NCBI GenBank assembly: GCA_017520505.1 | Contig: JAFXFN010000018.1 | Location: 120,061 to 184,060 of the forward strand | Reading direction: 5' to 3' | DNA length: 64,000 nt | DNA from: Clostridia bacterium | Lineage (GTDB): Bacteria > Bacillota > Clostridia > Oscillospirales > CAG-272 | Shown: positions 1 through 8,092 of the stretch, piece by piece | How the letters are laid out: the number at the start of each line of letters is the position of its first letter | Position numbering within the stretch: position 1 is the first letter of the stretch | Made by a program: the position numbers and the translations under genes | The notes under the pieces: generated by a model | Told to the model about the DNA's origin: nothing | The model's input: only the letters and a program-made list of their open reading frames with translations | Database searches by the model: none

Positions 1-1172
1 CTATATATTTCAGAGGTATGACTCTTGAAGAAACGACAGCCCTTACGTTTGCTGTACGTGATTCGGGAAAGAAGCTTGACTTTCCGAACGTCAACGGTCT
101 GCGTGTTGACAAGCATTCAACGGGCGGTGTCGGTGACAAGACGAGTCTTGTTATCGCCCCCATCGTTGCAACGCTCGGTGTCAAGGTCGCAAAGATGAGC
201 GGTCGAGGTCTCGGCCACACAGGTGGCACGATAGACAAGCTTGAAGCCATACCCAGCTTCCGTACCGATATACCGCTTGATGAATTTCAGAGCATTGTTA
301 ATGATATCGGCATTGCCATTATCGGACAGAGCAATGATATGACCCCTGCAGATAAGCTTTTGTACGGACTTCGTGACGTTACGGCAACCATCGACAGCTT
401 GCCGCTTATCGTTTCGAGCATTATGGGTAAAAAGCTTGCCGCAGACGATGACTGCATCGTGCTCGACGTTAAAACGGGAAGCGGCGCATTTATGAAGACC
501 GTTGAAGCGAGCCGTGAGCTTGCCGAATGGATGGTCGAAATAGGTAAGCGTGCGGGTAAACGTGTATGCGCAATGATAACGGATATGGACATTCCGCTCG
601 GATTTTCCATCGGTAATTCCCTTGAAGTTATCGAAGCCATCGAGACACTCAAAGGTAACGGTCCTGCTGACCTTACCGAAATTTGCATAGAGCTTGCCAC
701 ACGCATGCTTTACCTTGCGGAAAAAGGCACAATGGACGAATGCCGTGCAAACGTTCTTCGTGTCATCGAAAACGGCGAAGCGCTTAAAACATTTGCGAAA
801 ATGGTTGAAGCACAGGGTGGAAACAAGGATTGGATACTTGCTCCCGAAAACTTCCCCGCTGCTCCCTACTGTGAGGAGATCAAAGCCGAGAAATCGGGTT
901 ACATCGTCGGAATCGATACGGAGGGATATGGAATTGCAAGCCTCTTGCTCGGTGCAGGACGTAACACAAAAGAAGATGTTATCGACAGCACGGCAGGTAT
1001 CATTCTTAAAAAGAAGTTCGGTGACTACGTAAACAAGGGTGACGTTATTGCAACGATGTATACGTCAAACAACACCTCATTTACAGCATCACGCAAGAAA
1101 TTCCTTGAATCAACAAAGATGGGCAACGATGCCCCTGTTAAGCGTCCGCTTATACTTGATATTGTTGAATAA
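1..1172 (+). CDS. pdp: Pyrimidine-nucleoside phosphorylase, 5' end missing
   Basis: This gene encodes the C-terminal ~390 residues of a thymidine/pyrimidine-nucleoside phosphorylase, which splits uridine or thymidine with phosphate in cytosolic nucleoside salvage. The reading frame is open from base 3 and reads IYFRGMTLEE, so the first ATG at 18 is internal and roughly 50 N-terminal residues lie outside the window. The family glycine-rich signature is clear (DKHSTGGVGDKTSL, then KMSGRGLGHTGGT), as are the KTGSGAFMK phosphate-site segment and the C-terminal domain with GAGRNTKEDVID. It ends at a strong terminator, so it is probably the last gene of its operon. The pyrimidine rather than strict thymidine assignment is inferred from the Bacillota context. 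Confidence 0.95.
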   Translation, partial: IYFRGMTLEETTALTFAVRDSGKKLDFPNVNGLRVDKHSTGGVGDKTSLVIAPIVATLGVKVAKMSGRGLGHTGGTIDKLEAIPSFRTDIPLDEFQSIVNDIGIAIIGQSNDMTPADKLLYGLRDVTATIDSLPLIVSSIMGKKLAADDDCIVLDVKTGSGAFMKTVEASRELAEWMVEIGKRAGKRVCAMITDMDIPLGFSIGNSLEVIEAIETLKGNGPADLTEICIELATRMLYLAEKGTMDECRANVLRVIENGEALKTFAKMVEAQGGNKDWILAPENFPAAPYCEEIKAEKSGYIVGIDTEGYGIASLLLGAGRNTKEDVIDSTAGIILKKKFGDYVNKGDVIATMYTSNNTSFTASRKKFLESTKMGNDAPVKRPLILDIVE

Positions 1173-1187
1173 GCTACCATAAACATT

Positions 1188-1228
1188 AAGGGCATTGCTC
1201 GGTGATACGATCACATGGCAATGCCCTT
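1188..1228 (+). terminator. Rho-independent terminator after pdp
   Basis: A perfect 11-bp stem (AAGGGCATTGC with GCAATGCCCTT) encloses a 19-nt loop and is followed by the T-rich stretch GTTTATTTTGT. Confidence 0.85.
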
Positions 1229-1279
1229 GTTTATTTTGTCTTAACGTCAACCATTGTAATAAACTGTTGTATAATTTTT

Positions 1280-1594
1280 TCACACTACTTTTTCGTAACG
1301 GCAATGCTTCGCAACCCCTGTTTCATCAAAAAAAATCATAAAATATTCGGGAGGGGTAGTTCCAAAATAACCTACTTTTTTAGGTTTAATCAGATAGCCG
1401 CACGCACAATTGCAATATAACCCATCTTCATTGGGGTATCCTTGCTTCCTATCAAAATTACCGTATTTTTCAACTATCTGTATTGAGGTTAAACCGACAA
1501 CTTCATCTGCGTCGTATTTATATTTTGTACCGCAGCTTGAAAAACAAAGTAATATCGCCACAATTACAACAAACAGTATACATTTTCTTTTCAT
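1280..1594 (-). CDS. Small predicted lipoprotein, function unknown
   Basis: This is a 104-residue secreted protein that I do not recognise. It begins with a lysine-rich n-region and a hydrophobic stretch ending in CFSSC, which fits a lipoprotein signal peptide with lipidation at the second cysteine. The mature part contains a CNCAC cysteine cluster and a tyrosine-rich C-terminus. The ATG at 1594 is chosen because GGAGG lies six bases before it; an ATG at 1609 lies upstream of that site and is not usable, and an ATG at 1597 is only three bases from it. The gene has its own promoter and is monocistronic. Confidence 0.7.
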   Translation of the reverse strand: MKRKCILFVVIVAILLCFSSCGTKYKYDADEVVGLTSIQIVEKYGNFDRKQGYPNEDGLYCNCACGYLIKPKKVGYFGTTPPEYFMIFFDETGVAKHCRYEKVV

Positions 1595-1626
1595 CATAGT
1601 CCTCCACATTGTCTTTTTCCAAATTC

Positions 1627-1655
1627 ATCATAGCACGATTGATATCGTTTTTCAA
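1627..1655 (-). promoter_or_regulatory. Sigma-A promoter of the small lipoprotein gene
   Basis: On the minus strand TTGAAA (1655-1650) and TATGAT (1632-1627) are separated by 17 bases, about 30 bases before the start codon. Confidence 0.65.
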
Positions 1656-1723
1656 TAAATTTTATTCGTTTATTTTGTAAATATTCTATTTACATCTGAC
1701 AGACGTAATGAAACGGTAAAATA

Positions 1724-1752
1724 ATAATCCCCATCGATATGATGGGGATTAT
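1724..1752 (-). terminator. Terminator of the cysteine-rich protein gene
   Basis: A perfect 12-bp stem (ATAATCCCCATC with GATGGGGATTAT) has a 5-nt loop and lies just after the stop codon at 1772. The T tract on the minus strand is short. Confidence 0.65.
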
Positions 1753-1771
1753 ATTATGGAACAGTTCTAAT

Positions 1772-2617
1772 TCATCTGTCGTTCTTTCTGCAGGGAGAAT
1801 TATTTGAGCCTTTCTGCAAACCGGGGGGAGAAAATTCGTTTATCGGGAATTCCATAGCACGGAATACAGAACAGGGATCATCGCTTTCAACGTATTCACA
1901 TTCCTTTTCGGGAACGGAATATTCCGTTGCGCTGATAAGATACTGTTCGGGACGTTCAATTCTCGTTACAGAGAAGAAGCCGATAGACACAGCAAGGAAA
2001 CGGTCACCGGGATCTGTAAGATCTCCTGCAACTCTGCCCGAAATGTGTCCGGGCACTTCGCTTGCCGAGCAACAGCAGCAACAGCAAGAGCACTGCTGTC
2101 TTTCAAGAATACGGGTGGTGAGTATTACGGGTTCTGCAAGCTCAACCACCGCAACGGGCAGATTGGTACTGCCGCAGCAGTTATTTGCAAGCTCGGGCAC
2201 TGTACAGAAGCTGTCTTCGTCGGGGTTGCTTCTGAATATTGAAACGTTGCCCTCGCTTCCGAAAAGCACAACCTTTTTATCACATACGGCGATGCCCTCT
2301 ATTATCTGGCGGTTTGACATACATACGCAACATTCAAACGTCATTCTGACATAGATACGTATATCTACCTGATAAAAGCCTCTGTTAAAGGGTACGGGGT
2401 TTACCGTTATATTTGTTGCCGCAATAGATGCCGAGCAGGTGCGGACGTTGCTTGAATGTTCAACAACGTCACGGCCGTAATCGGTAAGAAAAACGGGTAC
2501 ATCCTCAAAGCAGTCTTTATCTCTGCAGCTGTCAAGAATGCGGTAAGTATCTATATAGGCTAAATCTCGGGAGTTACCGATCCCTCCTGAGCAACAGCCA
2601 TTTCTGTTATCTGGCAC
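1772..2617 (-). CDS. Conserved cysteine-rich protein with a six-cysteine run, function unknown
   Basis: This 281-residue protein resembles, from memory, an uncharacterised family conserved in Clostridia, but I cannot name a function. It has no signal peptide or membrane segment. Cysteines are concentrated in a GCCSGG start, a CCVC pair, an NNCCGS pair and a CSCCCCCC run near residue 180, close to a histidine (EVPGHISG). The middle reads like beta-rich structure (FYQVDIRIYVRMTFECCVC, VVLFGSEGNVSIF). The start is GTG at 2617, with GGAGG eleven bases upstream, a slightly long spacing. Metal binding or disulphide-linked assembly, for example in a spore layer, is only a guess. Confidence 0.75.
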   Translation of the reverse strand: MPDNRNGCCSGGIGNSRDLAYIDTYRILDSCRDKDCFEDVPVFLTDYGRDVVEHSSNVRTCSASIAATNITVNPVPFNRGFYQVDIRIYVRMTFECCVCMSNRQIIEGIAVCDKKVVLFGSEGNVSIFRSNPDEDSFCTVPELANNCCGSTNLPVAVVELAEPVILTTRILERQQCSCCCCCCSASEVPGHISGRVAGDLTDPGDRFLAVSIGFFSVTRIERPEQYLISATEYSVPEKECEYVESDDPCSVFRAMEFPINEFSPPGLQKGSNNSPCRKNDR

Positions 2618-2717
2618 TTGGATTCTATCCTCCGTAAAATAATATCATATAAAAATCCTGAAAGCGGTCGTTGACCGTTCTCACTATATAATATGATAAG
2701 GAGGAAAGTTTGACACA

Positions 2718-4292
2718 CTATTTTCTTTTTAAAAGCGACACTATAACACAAAAAATAACAATCAGCGCAGGAGCTATATATTTATATATTTCATTGCTGC
2801 TGTTATCGTTCGGCAGTTCAAATTCAAGCGTGAGTGAGTCAGATGACGTATAGTTCATATCAAACGGTATGATATCGGTATATTTTACGATTACCTTTTT
2901 ATTATCATCCGTCAATTCACTTGTAACGTCATACGATAATTTTTGTCCCGTCTTTGCTTTAAGCTCACCCACAAGCGACACTATACCGTCCTTACATTCT
3001 ATTGTCACATCGGTTGAATCAAGCTCAAGTGATTTTTCTGTCAGTTCAATATCGGCACAAGAAATATAATAGTTCCCTTTTTCATCTTCATATACCGCAA
3101 CTATTTTTTTATCGTTCACACAAGACAATTGTGATGTATCAATGCTTATAATCTCCTTGGCATCTCCCTCATAAAGCTTGTTACCCTCGTAAATACATCC
3201 TTTATAAAGCGATATTTTTTCGTTTTTAAGCTTTTCGGGCACCATTATTTTCACTTTTGCTTTTTCACCGTAGACAGCGGAAAAGCCCGAAACGGTAAAC
3301 GGGGTTACATCTTTACTTTTTTGCACCTCAATTTTTTCTTTTGCAAGCGTTGGTGTAGGAAGTGCTGTCAAAAAATATTTTTCCATATCAGGTATATGCA
3401 ATTCTGAAAAATCCTCTGTATTTTCCCCACACAGAAAATAGTTGTCACGCATAACATTGACGCCGTCTGAGGTTATCGCATCGTCCCACGTAACGTCAAC
3501 ACCGTACCATTTTCCAAAAATCATCACGGCACACCACATATGCGCTTCACGTACACCGTCCGTATTTATACCGTCACCCGGAATGAGCACACACGGAACG
3601 CCGACAGCATCGCAAAGCATTTTAAAAGCCTTTGAATATCCCTCGCAAACAGGGCCTTTTTCAGCATCGTTGTTGCTTGTCAAAGCTGACAGCGCACGCC
3701 ACGCACTTTTATCGGCTTTATCGTCTTCGCCGTTTCTTACGTGTTCATTGTATACGTTATTTTTGCAAAGAAAGTCGTGAAAAAATTTTATTTTATCATA
3801 AACTGATGGATATTCTTCGGCATTTTTTATTATCTTGTCTATCTTTTCTTTAACTGCTTCCGCTTCTTTTATAACGTCCGATGGGGATTTGAAATCTGAC
3901 GGAAAATAATATTCACATTCGTCCTTTTTCTTGGCGGTTATAACTGAAACACCGCCGTCTGATTCAATATAAGTAAAGGACAGCTTTTCATAAGATATCC
4001 AGAAGCATTCGGGGTGGTCAAGCACGAATGCGGCAGATGACCTTTGCAAAATATTGCTTATATCATCCTTTGATATATTTTCGGAAAAACGTATCTCTAT
4101 TTCAGCTTTGCCGTCCTTCATTTTTTCGGAATTTTTCAAAAACGTATCGTATACCGTCATTTCTGACTTCGTTAATGCATCACGGTACAAAACACCGTAG
4201 CTGATGTCCTTTGCCGTTATATTTATTTCAAACGAAAAAAAGCACAAATTCAACAGAAGAAATACCGAAAATAATTTTCTTATGTAAGACAT
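2718..4292 (-). CDS. Membrane-anchored transglutaminase-like protein
   Basis: This 524-residue extracytoplasmic protein has an N-terminal signal sequence or membrane segment (residues ~8-27) and a C-terminal helix ending in LLKRK, so it is probably tethered to the membrane. A transglutaminase-core (cysteine protease-like) domain occupies residues ~150-300. The presumed triad is the Cys of GPVCEGYS (~215), the His of EAHMW (~250) and the Asp of GVDVTWDD (~265). The rest is beta-rich. Start at 4292: AGAGG sits in the last codons of the upstream SDR gene, whose TAA ends one base earlier, so the two are translationally coupled. Whether it acts as a peptidase, a cross-linker or a scaffold cannot be told. 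Confidence 0.8.
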   Translation of the reverse strand: MSYIRKLFSVFLLLNLCFFSFEINITAKDISYGVLYRDALTKSEMTVYDTFLKNSEKMKDGKAEIEIRFSENISKDDISNILQRSSAAFVLDHPECFWISYEKLSFTYIESDGGVSVITAKKKDECEYYFPSDFKSPSDVIKEAEAVKEKIDKIIKNAEEYPSVYDKIKFFHDFLCKNNVYNEHVRNGEDDKADKSAWRALSALTSNNDAEKGPVCEGYSKAFKMLCDAVGVPCVLIPGDGINTDGVREAHMWCAVMIFGKWYGVDVTWDDAITSDGVNVMRDNYFLCGENTEDFSELHIPDMEKYFLTALPTPTLAKEKIEVQKSKDVTPFTVSGFSAVYGEKAKVKIMVPEKLKNEKISLYKGCIYEGNKLYEGDAKEIISIDTSQLSCVNDKKIVAVYEDEKGNYYISCADIELTEKSLELDSTDVTIECKDGIVSLVGELKAKTGQKLSYDVTSELTDDNKKVIVKYTDIIPFDMNYTSSDSLTLEFELPNDNSSNEIYKYIAPALIVIFCVIVSLLKRK

Positions 4293-4293
4293 T

Positions 4294-5034
4294 TTACCTC
4301 TTTGAGCCTTGTATTTTATACTGCACGGCAAGAACGAGCTTTTCGGGAGCTATTCTTGATAAAAAGCGTGATGCTTTCATTTTAAAGCCTGTTACCGTGA
4401 CGGTTCTTTTTCCCTCTATAGCCTTTATTGCATATTCAGCACATCGTTCGGCACTTATCGACGGAAGCGGATTTTTCACTTTCGCTGTTTTTTCAAACGG
4501 CGTGCTCACCGCCCCCGGGCACAAAATACGGACACGGACATTTGAGTTGCGTCTTTTAAGCTCATAATCAACCGCAAGGCTGTACGAATAAACGTAAGAT
4601 TTTGAAGCGGCATACGATGCCATAAGCGGTTCGGGAGAAAATGCGGCGGCAGAGCAGACGTTGAGTATCACACCGTTTTTCATCGAAGAAGAAAACAGCT
4701 TTGTAAGTATCTGCGTTGCCAAAACATTTACGTTTGCCATTTTTACATCATCGTCAATACTGATTTTATCGAAATCGGAAACGTATCCGAAGCCTGCGCA
4801 GTTGACGAGTGTGCATATATCATATTCTTTATATTTTTCCCAAAGAGATACACATTCATCCCGATTTGAAAGATTGCACACATTCGGTATCATTCCGTAT
4901 TTTTCGGAAAGGATTGTCAGCTCAGCTTGGTTTCTTCCCACTGCTATTACAGAAAAGCCCTTTTGCGTAAGCTTCAATGCAATTTCTTTGCCTATTCCGG
5001 AAGTTGCGCCTGTGACAAGAGCGTATTTTTTCAT
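4294..5034 (-). CDS. Short-chain dehydrogenase/reductase
   Basis: This 246-residue cytosolic oxidoreductase has a Rossmann fold. The cofactor motif TGATSGIG is at residues 8-15, NCAGFG near 88, the catalytic Ser in NVCSAA and the Tyr/Lys pair in YAASKSY near 150-154. The PG motif (CPGAVSTPF) follows. The substrate is not identifiable; the general form resembles the DltE/YqjQ-type SDRs. Its start overlaps the rnhA stop by four bases (ATGA), and its own stop is one base from the transglutaminase-like gene, so the three genes form one transcription unit. Confidence 0.85.
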   Translation of the reverse strand: MKKYALVTGATSGIGKEIALKLTQKGFSVIAVGRNQAELTILSEKYGMIPNVCNLSNRDECVSLWEKYKEYDICTLVNCAGFGYVSDFDKISIDDDVKMANVNVLATQILTKLFSSSMKNGVILNVCSAAAFSPEPLMASYAASKSYVYSYSLAVDYELKRRNSNVRVRILCPGAVSTPFEKTAKVKNPLPSISAERCAEYAIKAIEGKRTVTVTGFKMKASRFLSRIAPEKLVLAVQYKIQGSKR

Positions 5035-5477
5035 TTCGCACCGCCGTATTTATCAGCCTCGGAGGTTGCCATTTCGTCACATATCTCGTTATATTTATGA
5101 CCGTTATGACCTTTAACCCAGATGTATTCCATTTCGTGCATATCGGAAAGTGTCAAAAGCTCATCCCAAAGCTCGGGATTAAGTGCGGGCTTGCCGTCGC
5201 TTTTTTTCCAGCCCTTTTTCTTCCAGCCCTGCGCCCAGCCGAGCTTAAGGCCGTCAATAACGTACTTGGAGTCAGAGCACAAAACAACACGGCACGGATA
5301 TTTAAGAAGCTTCAAGGCTTCAATAACTGCCGTAAGCTCCATTTTATTGTTCGTCGTTTCGCCGTCGCCTCCGCAAATGCGTTTTTCATTTTCTCCGTAT
5401 ACAAGGACAGCACCCCAGCCACCGGGGCCCGGATTGCCACGGCACGCTCCGTCTGTATATATATTAACCGTTTTCAT
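5031..5477 (-). CDS. rnhA: Ribonuclease HI
   Basis: This 148-residue enzyme cleaves the RNA strand of RNA-DNA hybrids. It begins with VNIYTDGACRGNPGPGGWG (first catalytic Asp), followed by the Glu in NKMELTAVIEAL, the Asp in LCSDSKYVIDGL, and the C-terminal WVKGHNGHKYNEICDEMA segment carrying the last catalytic Asp. The WAQGWKKKGW basic protrusion typical of the E. coli-like type I enzyme is present. The ATG at 5477 is chosen because AGAGGG precedes it; a further 24 upstream codons have no conserved content. It leads an operon with the SDR and transglutaminase-like genes. Confidence 0.95.
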   Translation of the reverse strand: MKTVNIYTDGACRGNPGPGGWGAVLVYGENEKRICGGDGETTNNKMELTAVIEALKLLKYPCRVVLCSDSKYVIDGLKLGWAQGWKKKGWKKSDGKPALNPELWDELLTLSDMHEMEYIWVKGHNGHKYNEICDEMATSEADKYGGAK

Positions 5478-5543
5478 AACATCCCTCTTTTCAGATATCA
5501 GCTGAATACAGCACACTGTTATCGCCCTGTCGATTTTGAAAAT

Positions 5544-5583
5544 ATACACCGCTGTGAAATTACATTCTGCCAGCGGTGTGTAT
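5544..5583 (-). terminator. Terminator between the HPrK-like gene and rnhA
   Basis: The stem ACACCGCTG (5546-5554) pairs with CAGCGGTGT (5571-5579), extended by TAT with one bulge. On the minus strand TATATTTTC follows, so it ends transcription of the two upstream genes. Confidence 0.65.
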
Positions 5584-5617
5584 CTGCTTAGTGTGCATCA
5601 AGCTCAGTATAATTAAA

Positions 5618-6478
5618 TCAAGCTTCATTTGTCTTGATGTCAAATATATTTTTCTTCAAAAACTCAACCGACGTTCCGTCTTTTGTACATGCCATACGGT
5701 ATATCGGTATTTGGGTTATTACATTATTCACATTGTCTATCGCACGGACAACGTCATTATGATTCCAGAGATTGACCACACAGCCTTCCCAGACGTGAAT
5801 AAACGCTTCCTTGCCGTAAAGACGCTTTATACTGTTTTCCCTTGCCTGTGCAAGATATACTATCGCACGCGGAGGTGCGCTTTTATTAAGCTGAACGCCT
5901 GAGCTTCCCGAAAACGGTATACCGCACACCTCATCCGTATATACGGCTGACTTGTCACCGTTTATAAGCTCTGCGCCCTCAAGCTCACACCAGAGGCGGG
6001 CTTGCGTGGACTTTCCTACCCCCGACGGAGCTGTAAAAAGTATTGCGGAATCCTTGTATTTAATAAATGACGAATGAAGAAGAACACCGCCACGCATTGT
6101 AATCAAATGCTCCAGCATAATACTGTCAAGAATGTGATGCGGATTGATGCCTTGACAAAATTTATTTTTCTTGACCTTCACGGTTATAACGTCTTTTTCA
6201 TACGTTACACACATACCTGCACTGCTAAAGGAGAAATTAACGTCTCCGTAATATCTTTGCTCACCGAACGGTGTTGAAAACACACGGACATTTCCCGTAT
6301 GTGCTATTTGCTCCCCGTGCGGCTTTGGCATTTCATCGCAGAGCGAAAACTCAAAGCTTACGGCATTTTCACATTCATCCGTAAGATACGGTGACAGCAT
6401 CTCGCTGTCGGTATACATTATACTGTCCTCGGCTGACACCTTGACGGTTATACCTGCAATTTTATAAAAGTGCGTCAT
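5618..6478 (-). CDS. HPr kinase-like P-loop ATPase, function unknown
   Basis: This 286-residue soluble protein has a C-terminal half resembling the HPr kinase/PEP carboxykinase-type nucleotide fold. The P-loop APSGVGKSTQA is near residue 148, and ELINGDKSAV follows where HPr kinases carry a catalytic acidic pair. The rest of the HprK signature is absent and the N-terminal half (~130 residues) is unlike HprK, so it is not the catabolite-repression kinase. Similar ATPases accompany peptide-modification cassettes, but no radical SAM or PqqD-like gene lies here. Its ATG overlaps the stop of the upstream membrane-protein gene (ATGA), so the two are probably made together. Confidence 0.65.
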   Translation of the reverse strand: MTHFYKIAGITVKVSAEDSIMYTDSEMLSPYLTDECENAVSFEFSLCDEMPKPHGEQIAHTGNVRVFSTPFGEQRYYGDVNFSFSSAGMCVTYEKDVITVKVKKNKFCQGINPHHILDSIMLEHLITMRGGVLLHSSFIKYKDSAILFTAPSGVGKSTQARLWCELEGAELINGDKSAVYTDEVCGIPFSGSSGVQLNKSAPPRAIVYLAQARENSIKRLYGKEAFIHVWEGCVVNLWNHNDVVRAIDNVNNVITQIPIYRMACTKDGTSVEFLKKNIFDIKTNEA

Positions 6479-7197
6479 TGTTCCGTTTTTGCAGGCGTTA
6501 CAAGCACGATGTCAACTATTTCCGAGCTTGACGTTGCAAAATGCTTTGTTGAAAGCTGTTTTACTTCGTCCTTTTTAATTCCGCCCATAACCTTTGCAAG
6601 ATAAGTTATACCGCCCATATAAAGACCGTCGCCGCCGCTTTTATAGTAAAGATACACATCTTCTAAAATGTCCTTACCCGAAATATTGATAAGGTTCACA
6701 GCACCGTCAAGCTCCTGAATCTTAAACAATGACTTCTGTAAGCTCATATTGTTATTGAAAAATGCGACGCTTTCGGATTTGGCAGATGTGATCTTCTTTT
6801 CGGCACTCTTTCGGTTCTTTTCCAAAAGCATAACGGAATCCCCAGAGGGAATATTTGATGCCGTGAACAAAAATTCCTCATCTTCTTTATAGAGCTTTAC
6901 GTCGGCATATTGAAGATCCTTTGAGTTGTTGTTCTTCAGAACGATGAACATTACGTCCTCGACCTCGTCATCCGTTCCGTCTTCCATATATTTTCCCGTG
7001 TACTTACCTGTTTTTTCAATTGTGAGTCCGTTGCCTATCATCATTTCACCGTCAGTTAAAATACGCACGGGCTTTGTACATTCCTTGTAAATATAAATAC
7101 CAAGCTGAACGGCAAGACATAAAACAAGTATTGCAAGCAGTGAGAGCACTGCGTAAGATACGGCTTTTTTTATTTTTCTTTTTTTAATGTGAAGCAT
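6475..7197 (-). CDS. Single-pass membrane protein, function unknown
   Basis: This 240-residue protein starts with a very basic stretch (KKRKIKKA) followed by one membrane helix at residues ~12-36, giving an inside-to-outside topology with a ~200-residue extracellular domain. The outer domain is beta-rich with an FxLKNN-type segment (MFIVLKNNNSKDLQYADVKL) typical of FxLYD-like or DUF4352-like accessory domains. I do not recognise the family. AAGAGGAT precedes the ATG, and a clear promoter lies 35 bases further upstream. Its stop overlaps the start of the HPrK-like ATPase gene, which suggests a shared task. Confidence 0.65.
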   Translation of the reverse strand: MLHIKKRKIKKAVSYAVLSLLAILVLCLAVQLGIYIYKECTKPVRILTDGEMMIGNGLTIEKTGKYTGKYMEDGTDDEVEDVMFIVLKNNNSKDLQYADVKLYKEDEEFLFTASNIPSGDSVMLLEKNRKSAEKKITSAKSESVAFFNNNMSLQKSLFKIQELDGAVNLINISGKDILEDVYLYYKSGGDGLYMGGITYLAKVMGGIKKDEVKQLSTKHFATSSSEIVDIVLVTPAKTEQ

Positions 7198-7231
7198 ATA
7201 TCCTCTTATAATAATTTACTTAGCATTTTTT

Positions 7232-7259
7232 ATTCTAACATAAATTTATTTAAAATCAA
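7232..7259 (-). promoter_or_regulatory. Promoter of the membrane protein/HPrK-like operon
   Basis: On the minus strand TTGATT (7259-7254) is followed after 16 bases by TAGAAT (7237-7232), with an extended -10 TG. The divergent promoter lies at 7394-7422; I see nothing else in the 259-base gap 7198-7456. Confidence 0.55.
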
Positions 7260-7393
7260 GTGGTAAAGAGCATTTTTTTCTTGATTTTTGCTTTTTTTAA
7301 CAACCGATTAACATTTCAATATGCACTTATGCGCATACAGATTTTTCAAAGCTTTATTACTCGTTTTAAATTGATTTATTTAAACAAAATATA

Positions 7394-7422
7394 TTGATTT
7401 TTCACTTTGTTTGTGATAATAT
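7394..7422 (+). promoter_or_regulatory. Extended -10 promoter of the corrinoid protein operon
   Basis: TTGATT and TAATAT are separated by 17 bases, and TG sits one base before the -10. The predicted transcript starts about 28 bases before the ATG at 7457. No cobalamin riboswitch fits in this leader. Confidence 0.65.
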
Positions 7423-7456
7423 GATTTATGTATATTATTAAAGAGAGGCAAATTCT

Positions 7457-8086
7457 ATGCTACTTGAACAAATATCGGAAAAATTGCAAAAAGGCAGAGG
7501 ACGTGAGGTTGAAGCTCTTATAAAGGAAGCTCTTGCATCCGGTATATCTGCCGAGAAAATACTTAACGACGGACTCATTTCGGGAATGGGTGTTGTCGGT
7601 GAAAAATTCAAAAGCGGAGAGTTGTATCTTCCCGAGGTAATGATGGCGGCACGCACAATGGACGGTGCCGTAAAAATATTGAAGCCCGAGCTTACCGCAA
7701 GCGGTGTTGAGCCTATAGGAAAAGCCGTAATCTGCACAGTCAAGGGTGACAAGCACGACATCGGCAAAAACCTCGTAAAGATGATGATAGAGGGTGCGGG
7801 AATTTCCTGCGAGGACCTCGGCGTTGACGTTTCAGCAGAAAAGGTGGTCGATGCGGTAAACAAAACAGGTGCTACGGTCGTCTGTCTTTCTTCCCTGCTT
7901 ACGACAACTATGGGCGAGATGAAAACGGTAATCGAGGCATTGAAAAATGCGGGCATACGTGACCGTGTAAAGGTTATGGTCGGCGGTGCACCGCTTTCAC
8001 AGAAATTCGCAGACGAAATAGGTGCTGACGCTTATGCGCCCGACGCCGCATCGTGTGCCGAAATTGCAAAAAGTTATTTTAATTGA
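7457..8086 (+). CDS. Corrinoid (B12-binding) methyl-carrier protein
   Basis: This 209-residue cytosolic protein belongs to the MtbC/MttC/MetH-like corrinoid proteins that carry a methyl group between a methyltransferase and an acceptor. Residues 1-85 form the helical cap (ISGMGVVGEKFKSGELYLPEVM). Residues ~90-209 form the Rossmann-like B12 domain with DKHDIGKN, whose His ligates cobalt, then SLLTTTM and GGAPLS. Length is normal for a stand-alone carrier. No substrate methyltransferase, MtbA-like or RamA-like activase gene is nearby; instead it is followed after six bases by a rodA-like gene and then metY. Its partner must be encoded elsewhere. GAGAGG precedes the ATG. Confidence 0.88.
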   Translation: MLLEQISEKLQKGRGREVEALIKEALASGISAEKILNDGLISGMGVVGEKFKSGELYLPEVMMAARTMDGAVKILKPELTASGVEPIGKAVICTVKGDKHDIGKNLVKMMIEGAGISCEDLGVDVSAEKVVDAVNKTGATVVCLSSLLTTTMGEMKTVIEALKNAGIRDRVKVMVGGAPLSQKFADEIGADAYAPDAASCAEIAKSYFN

Positions 8087-8092
8087 AGGTAA

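Noticed and set aside
7423..7456. A cobalamin riboswitch before the corrinoid protein gene
   Set aside because: The leader is about 30 bases, far too short for the aptamer, and no B12 box is seen.
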